In this document: positions 6,875 through 10,815 of the stretch, in pieces | Position numbering within the stretch: position 1 is the stretch's first letter | Layout: each line of letters begins with the position of its first letter | Assembly (NCBI GenBank): GCA_947445045.1 | Contig: CANFCA010000015.1 | Location: forward strand, 1-10,815 | Direction: 5' to 3' | Source: Gallionellaceae bacterium | GTDB lineage: Bacteria > Pseudomonadota > Gammaproteobacteria > Burkholderiales > Gallionellaceae | DNA length: 10,815 nucleotides | Notes under the pieces: model-generated | The model's database searches: none | What the model saw: only the letters and a program-made list of their open reading frames with translations | What the model was told of the DNA's origin: nothing | Program-made: the position numbers and the translations under genes

Positions 6875-7300
6875 GGTGAAGCTGGCTAGGCAGTCGCTGC
6901 GCGTGTTTACATGCGGAGAGGAAAGTCCGGGCTCCATAGAGCAGAATGCCGGTTAACGACCGGACACCGTGAGGTGATGAACAGTGCCACAGAAAATAAA
7001 CCGCCTAAGGTTTGACTTCGCCAACCGCAAGGTCGGCAAAGTCTTTTCAAAAAAAGCAAAGGCGAAAGCATTTGCGAATATTGAAAAAGAATCCGGTAAG
7101 GGTGAAACGGCGGGGTAAGAGCCCACCGCGGACGTGGTAACACGGACGGCACGGTAAACTCCATTCGGAGCAAGATCAAATAAGCAGGCTATGACGTTGC
7201 TCGCGTCGTCTGCGGGTAGATTGCTAAAGCGTTAAGGCAACTTAACGCGTAGAGGAATGACTGTCCACGACAGAACCCGGCTTATCGGCCAGCTTCACCT
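6875..7300 (+). ncRNA. rnpB: RNase P RNA, bacterial class A
   Basis: The catalytic RNA of RNase P, which removes tRNA 5' leaders. The terminal helix P1 is 11 bp, GGTGAAGCTGG (6875-6885) with CCAGCTTCACC (7289-7299). Conserved region I is GAGGAAAGTCCGGGCTCC (6918-6935), and the family-invariant GGTAAGGGTGAAA (7095-7107), GGTAAGAGCCCACCGCG (7114-7130) and the 3' ACAGAACCCGGCTTATCGG (7270-7288) are all present. The P6 pseudoknot can form between GGGC (6929-6932) and GCTC (7199-7202, one wobble). The GGT of L15 that pairs with the tRNA CCA end is kept at 7215-7217. P3 is a minimal 6-bp hairpin (6900-6915). P12 with a GCAA tetraloop (7014-7043) is followed by an additional hairpin (7044-7087). The length of about 426 exceeds the 377 of E. 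coli. Mature ends are approximate. Confidence 0.97.
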
Positions 7301-7313
7301 AATTTTTAATGTT

Positions 7314-7344
7314 TGATTTTCAGCACTATCAAAATCACTAGTGC
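7314..7344. repeat. Interleaved inverted repeats downstream of rnpB
   Basis: Two inverted repeats interlock in 31 bases: TGATTTT (7314-7320) with AAAATCA (7331-7337), and GCACTA (7323-7328) with TAGTGC (7339-7344). The two hairpins are mutually exclusive. They lie 13 bases beyond P1 of rnpB, so they may belong to its 3' trailer. No clear U-run follows, so a standard terminator is not evident. Confidence 0.45.
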
Positions 7345-7419
7345 AAATAATAAGGGCAGTTGATGGATAGCCGTCTAATGGCGTATTCACAAACTTTATG
7401 GCACGTTCTCGAAATAAAT

Positions 7420-8580
7420 TTACAGCGAGCGGGTTAAGCTTCCTTGCGAAAAGCCTCGTAATGAACCCTCCATATTTTTCCCCATTGCGATCACTTTGAA
7501 CAACTCACCCATCTCCGCCGGGCTGGTGAGTTTTTGCAATTGTGCTGAGAGCGGCAAATAGTCGCGCAGATTTTCCGGTGAGGTATTTTTTAATAATTCA
7601 GTGATGCCGCAGTTGATGAGGAAGAATGCCTGCGAGGTGTAGCCCATCAGCTCCAGACCTGCATCAATGCCGCATTCGGCGATGTCGGTGAAATTTACAT
7701 GCGCGGTGATGTCCTGCAATCCGGTTAGGAAAAATGGATCATCATGTGCATGGTGGCGGTAGTGGCACATCAGCGTGCCGTTACTACGCTGTGGATGATA
7801 GAACTCGCGTGCACCAAAACCATAGTCGATGAATAGCATCGCCCCCTGTTCCAAGCATTGCGCGAAGCTGTTGATTAGACCGCGCGAGGCGAGACAGATT
7901 TCGCTGATATAACCATCCGGTACAGAGATTTTTTGTGCAGCTTCTAATAAATTTTCGTCACTGATGGCACGTTCTTGCCACACAAAATTGTCATCGCTGA
8001 GTGCCACGCCTCGCTCTTTCATTGCGCTGTCTTGCCAATGCACCAGATGCACGGGCAATGCGTCGAGCACTTCATTGGCGACGATTGCGCCGCTGAATTT
8101 TTTCGGTAGTGCATCCAGCCAATTTACGCGATTGAACAAATGCGGCAAGCGTTCGCGTATGAGTTCCTGCTGGCGTTCGCGCAAGTCGGCACTGACTTCG
8201 AGAATCGAATAACTGTCTGGCAAGCTGCCTATTTTTTCCAATTCGGCAAGCATATCCGCCGCTAATTTTCCGCTGCCCGCTCCGAGTTCAAAAATATGCG
8301 ACTTGCTGTGCGCCATGATTTCTGCCACTTGTCGCGCCACAGTACGTCCAAATAACGGCGAGAGTTCGGGTGCGGTGATGAAGTCGCCCGCCTCGCCAAA
8401 TTTGTGAGCCCCTGCTGTGTAATAGCCTAATCCGGGTGCGTACAGTGCCAGCCCCATGTAGCGCGCAAATGAAATCCAGCCGCCACTAGCGGTGATGTCG
8501 TTGCGTATGTGTGCACAAAGTTGCGCGCTGTGTTGAATAGCATCAGTGCTGGGTGTAGGTAAGGTGGGGTGGCTAGACAT
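7420..8580 (-). CDS. MidA/NDUFAF7-family SAM-dependent methyltransferase
   Basis: A 386-residue protein of the DUF185/Methyltransf_28 family. Family blocks visible are GYYTAGAHKFGEAGDFITAP (52-71) then ELSPLFGR (72-79), the SAM-binding motif I FELGAGSGKL (97-106), ILEVSADLRERQ (125-136), IVANEVLDALPVH (165-177) and LFIDYGFGAREFYHPQRSNG (249-268). The eukaryotic member NDUFAF7 (MidA) dimethylates an arginine of the NDUFS2 subunit of respiratory complex I. The bacterial target is not established, and complex I or its assembly would be a guess. No signal peptide is seen. The gene diverges from the pteridine reductase gene across 63 bases and faces rnpB at its 3' end. The start lacks a convincing Shine-Dalgarno, but the N-terminal length is normal. 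Confidence 0.88.
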   Translation of the reverse strand: MSSHPTLPTPSTDAIQHSAQLCAHIRNDITASGGWISFARYMGLALYAPGLGYYTAGAHKFGEAGDFITAPELSPLFGRTVARQVAEIMAHSKSHIFELGAGSGKLAADMLAELEKIGSLPDSYSILEVSADLRERQQELIRERLPHLFNRVNWLDALPKKFSGAIVANEVLDALPVHLVHWQDSAMKERGVALSDDNFVWQERAISDENLLEAAQKISVPDGYISEICLASRGLINSFAQCLEQGAMLFIDYGFGAREFYHPQRSNGTLMCHYRHHAHDDPFFLTGLQDITAHVNFTDIAECGIDAGLELMGYTSQAFFLINCGITELLKNTSPENLRDYLPLSAQLQKLTSPAEMGELFKVIAMGKNMEGSLRGFSQGSLTRSL

Positions 8581-8587
8581 GGTCAGG

Positions 8588-8593
8588 TATAAT
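8588..8593 (+). promoter_or_regulatory. Possible -10 box for the pteridine reductase-ttcA operon
   Basis: A perfect TATAAT lies in the 63-base divergent gap, 51 bases before the ATG at 8644. The position 17 bases upstream (8565-8570, TGGGGT) is a poor -35 and falls inside the start of the methyltransferase gene. The assignment rests on the -10 match and its location only. Confidence 0.3.
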
Positions 8594-8643
8594 TCTCAGA
8601 TAAGCGATTTTAACAGCTTGGTTTAATTTGAGGATGAAGGTGT

Positions 8644-9384
8644 ATGCAAGATAAGGTAGTGCTGGTGACAGGTGGAGCGAAACGCGTGGGGGCCGCGATT
8701 TGTCGCGGCTTACATGCGGCTGGCGCAACCGTAGCCGTACATTACCGCAATGCTGAAAACGATGCGTTAGCTTTGCAAAATGAATTGAACAATAAGCGCA
8801 GTAATAGTGCTGCGGTGTTTCAGGCGGATTTGCTCGACTTGAATGCGTTACCCACATTAGTGCAAGCGATCATCGCAAAGTTTGGTCGATTGGACGCGCT
8901 AGTGAATAACGCATCGAGCTTTTATCCGACATCGTTAGCCGAAGTGAACCAAGAGAATTGGCATGATCTAATGGGCAGTAATTTGAAAGCGCCATTGTTT
9001 CTTGCTCAGGCTGCAGCAGATGAATTACGCCATCGGCATGGTTGCATAGTGAACATCGCTGACATTCATGCGGAACGTCCCTTGCACGGATACTTGCTGT
9101 ACAACATTGCCAAAGCCGGATTAGTGGCACTCACACGCGGACTGGCAGTGGAAATGTCACCGCAAGTGCGGGTCAACGCGGTCGCACCGGGCCCGATACT
9201 GTGGCCGGAAAATGAGGCATGGGCAGATGAAGAACAGCGCCGCAAGATCATCGCTCATACGCTGTTGAAGCGCGCCGGAGAGCCGGACGATATTGCCAAG
9301 ACCGTAGTTTTTTTGATTCAAGATGCGCCGTATATCACTGGGCAAGTAATCTCAGTGGATGGTGGGCGCAGCATTAATTTTTGA
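8644..9384 (+). CDS. Pteridine reductase (PTR1/FolM-type SDR)
   Basis: A 246-residue short-chain dehydrogenase. The nucleotide loop is TGGAKRVG (9-16), with Arg where classical members have the second conserved Gly; this TGxxxR form marks pteridine reductases such as PTR1 and FolM. HYR at 33-35 suits NADPH. Further motifs are NNAS (88-91), the catalytic Tyr153 and Lys157 in YNIAK, and Asp140 at the position of the usual catalytic Ser, again as in PTR1. SVDGG closes the Rossmann domain. It probably reduces dihydro- to tetrahydropterins such as folate or monapterin, but the exact substrate is not shown. GAGGA at 8630-8634 lies 9 bases before the ATG. ttcA starts 10 bases after the stop, giving a two-gene operon. 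Confidence 0.85.
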   Translation: MQDKVVLVTGGAKRVGAAICRGLHAAGATVAVHYRNAENDALALQNELNNKRSNSAAVFQADLLDLNALPTLVQAIIAKFGRLDALVNNASSFYPTSLAEVNQENWHDLMGSNLKAPLFLAQAAADELRHRHGCIVNIADIHAERPLHGYLLYNIAKAGLVALTRGLAVEMSPQVRVNAVAPGPILWPENEAWADEEQRRKIIAHTLLKRAGEPDDIAKTVVFLIQDAPYITGQVISVDGGRSINF

Positions 9385-9387
9385 AGG
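9383..9387 (+). promoter_or_regulatory. ttcA ribosome binding site overlapping the upstream stop
   Basis: GAAGG lies 7 bases before the ATG at 9395 and shares bases with the TGA of the pteridine reductase gene (9382-9384). This supports the ATG at 9395 over an in-frame GTG-type start at 9359, and suggests translational coupling. Confidence 0.65.
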
Positions 9388-9394
9388 CTTCACT

Positions 9395-10261
9395 ATGAAC
9401 GACATTATCCAACCTACACATCTCGAACAAGCTGAGGGTCGCCATTCGAGCAACTTCAATCGTCTGCGTGGGCGACTCGAACATCACGTCGGCCAAGCCA
9501 TTGCTGACTACAACATGATTGAGAACGGCGATAGCGTGATGGTGTGTTTGAGTGGTGGCAAAGATTCCTACACCTTGCTGGATATTTTGTTGGCGTTGCG
9601 TAAACGCGCACCGATTGATTTTCGTATCGTGGCGATGAACCTCGACCAAAAGCAACCCGGCTTTCCTGCCGACGTCTTGCCGAATTACTTGAAAAAACTC
9701 GGCGTGGAATATCACATTGAAACGCAGGATACCTATTCCATCGTTAAAGAAAAAATTCCTGAAGGAAAAACCACCTGCTCGCTGTGTTCAAGGTTGCGGC
9801 GCGGCATTATCTATCGCGTGGCAAGTGAGCTGGGAGCCAATAAAGTCGCGCTCGGACATCATCGTGACGATATGATTGAAACATTGTTTTTGAATTTATT
9901 TTTTGCCGGCAAACTTAAAGCCATGCCGCCAAAATTGGTGACCGATAAGGGTGACCACATCGTGATTCGTCCGTTGGCGTATTGCGCGGAAAAAGACATC
10001 GCGCGCTTTGCGCGTGCGATGGAATTCCCGATTATTCCGTGCAATTTATGCGGCGCACAAGAAAACCTGCAACGGCAAAATATCAAGGGAATGCTCGCGG
10101 AATGGGAGCGCCAATATCCGGGACGCACGCAAACTATTTTCACCGCGATGCAAAATGTTGCCCCCACGCATTTACTGGATGAAAACCTGTTTGATTTCAA
10201 AAATATGCTGCTCGGTCAGAAAGTCGCAGAAGGCGATATCGCCTTCGATATGGCTGAGTAA
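9395..10261 (+). CDS. ttcA: tRNA 2-thiocytidine(32) synthetase TtcA
   Basis: A 288-residue ATP-dependent PP-loop enzyme that thiolates cytidine 32 of certain tRNAs. The PP-loop is SGGKDS (53-58). The cluster-binding cysteines are Cys128 and Cys131 in [13 protein letters not shown] and a third at Cys216 or Cys219 in IPCNLCG, matching the [4Fe-4S] site of E. coli Ttc[21 protein letters not shown] (154-173) and [15 protein letters not shown] (192-206) are further signatures. The start at 9395 is chosen for its Shine-Dalgarno and because it gives the family's usual N terminus; extending to 9359 would place the start inside the preceding gene. It is the second gene of the operon with the pteridine reductase. 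No clear terminator hairpin is seen before the next gene. Confidence 0.95.
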   Translation: MNDIIQPTHLEQAEGRHSSNFNRLRGRLEHHVGQAIADYNMIENGDSVMVCLSGGKDSYTLLDILLALRKRAPIDFRIVAMNLDQKQPGFPADVLPNYLKKLGVEYHIETQDTYSIVKEKIPEGKTTCSLCSRLRRGIIYRVASELGANKVALGHHRDDMIETLFLNLFFAGKLKAMPPKLVTDKGDHIVIRPLAYCAEKDIARFARAMEFPIIPCNLCGAQENLQRQNIKGMLAEWERQYPGRTQTIFTAMQNVAPTHLLDENLFDFKNMLLGQKVAEGDIAFDMAE

Positions 10262-10365
10262 CATCAGTCTTTTCAGCAGCGTTGTTTCATGCAGCCAATC
10301 GCCTGTGTTATCCTAGTTACACGTCAAGTTGACCGATTCAATATAGATTTTTAAGGAGTGAAGTT

Positions 10366-10815
10366 ATGTCGTTACGCCATGTTGTTGCACTATCTTTATT
10401 AACCATTAGCACCTCTGCGCTCGCGGATGCCTTTGATATTAACTTGCGCGATACCAGCGCGCAGTTGCAATACAGCGCTGCAATGGGCAGCTCCACTTTG
10501 GGGAAAAGTGAGATGCACCTTGGTTATCTCTACACTAGCAAAACGAATTCTTACGCTGACTTTGGCATTTTGGTAAAAGATCAAGTGAGCGCCGATGCAC
10601 CCGGTTTGACAGTAGGTGTGGGCATCAAAGGTTTGCTGGCTAAAGTTAACACCAACCGTACTACTGCGCTGGCACTAGGCGGCTTGGTTCGATATTCACC
10701 TCCTGCTGCGCCACGCTTAGGCATCGTAGGAACAGCTTACTGGTCACCCAATATCATGACCTTTGGCGATGCTGATCGCACCACTGAAACAGGCGCACGC
10801 GTTGAATACGAGGTC
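10366..10815 (+). CDS. YfaZ-family outer-membrane protein (3' end beyond window)
   Basis: An open frame of 150 codons running off the window edge with no stop. The ATG at 10366 follows AAGGAG (10353-10358) with a 7-base spacer. The first 20 residues form a signal peptide (hydrophobic ALSLLTIS core, cleavage expected after SALA). The mature part begins DAFDINLRDTSAQLQYS and contains LGYLYTS, a pattern of alternating polar and non-polar residues rich in Gly, Tyr and Leu that suits outer-membrane beta strands. This arrangement resembles the YfaZ precursor family, whose members are porin-like with poorly known function. The partial length prevents a check of the C-terminal aromatic residue expected of beta-barrel proteins. 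It appears to be its own transcription unit, about 104 bases after ttcA, but no convincing promoter was recognised. Confidence 0.75.
   Translation, partial: MSLRHVVALSLLTISTSALADAFDINLRDTSAQLQYSAAMGSSTLGKSEMHLGYLYTSKTNSYADFGILVKDQVSADAPGLTVGVGIKGLLAKVNTNRTTALALGGLVRYSPPAAPRLGIVGTAYWSPNIMTFGDADRTTETGARVEYEV

Noticed and set aside
6907..7179. A 90-codon minus-strand open frame inside rnpB
   Set aside because: It lies wholly within the conserved RNase P RNA on the opposite strand, and its composition is explained by that RNA.
7185..7210. Apparent loss of the tRNA CCA-binding GGU in RNase P RNA
   Set aside because: I first took this hairpin for L15. It is the P16/P17 region with the P6 partner in its loop, and the true GGT is present at 7215-7217.
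9359..9394. Upstream in-frame start for ttcA
   Set aside because: It would put the start inside the pteridine reductase gene; the GAAGG before 9395 fits the ATG.
10329..10347. TTGACC and TATAGA as a promoter for the YfaZ-like gene
   Set aside because: Only 7 bases separate the two boxes, which cannot form a sigma-70 promoter.

Overview
The window looks like ordinary chromosome from a Gram-negative betaproteobacterium. The evidence is a type IV pilus retraction ATPase (PilU), a HemJ-type protoporphyrinogen oxidase, TtcA, a YfaZ-type outer-membrane protein, a class A RNase P RNA, and an inverted repeat of the neisserial dRS3 type. The gene set and the roughly 50% G+C of most genes would suit the Nitrosomonadales/Gallionellaceae. 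That placement is an inference and was not tested by any search.

Layout. Positions 1-1158 hold pilU on the plus strand. Its 3' end overlaps a leftward block running from 4844 down to 1155, read in the order VanZ-like membrane protein, (2Fe-2S) ferredoxin, alpha/beta hydrolase, a dRS3-like repeat in a gap of about 120 bases, hemJ and rlmL. Within the block the VanZ/ferredoxin/hydrolase genes and the hemJ/rlmL pair are each tightly packed. Positions 4955-6829 (plus) hold a large AT-rich gene encoding a SEC-C motif, tetratricopeptide repeats and a PAPS-type sulfotransferase domain. Next comes rnpB (about 6875-7300, plus), then a leftward MidA/NDUFAF7-family methyltransferase (7420-8580). A divergent pteridine reductase plus ttcA operon (8644-10261) follows, and the window ends inside a YfaZ-family porin-like gene (10366 onward). 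No gene-free stretch exceeds 300 bases. The largest gaps (2715-2833, 4845-4954, 7301-7419, 10262-10365) are about 105-120 bases each.

How the genes fit together. Most are housekeeping: rRNA methylation (RlmL), tRNA thiolation (TtcA), tRNA 5' maturation (RNase P RNA), haem synthesis (HemJ), reduced pterin supply and twitching motility. I found no defence island, CRISPR array, integrase or complete mobile element. The least ordinary items are the SEC-C/TPR/sulfotransferase protein with its deviating base composition, an additional hairpin in the RNase P RNA next to P12, a pair of interleaved inverted repeats just after rnpB, and the compact VanZ-ferredoxin-hydrolase cluster whose joint role is not known to me.
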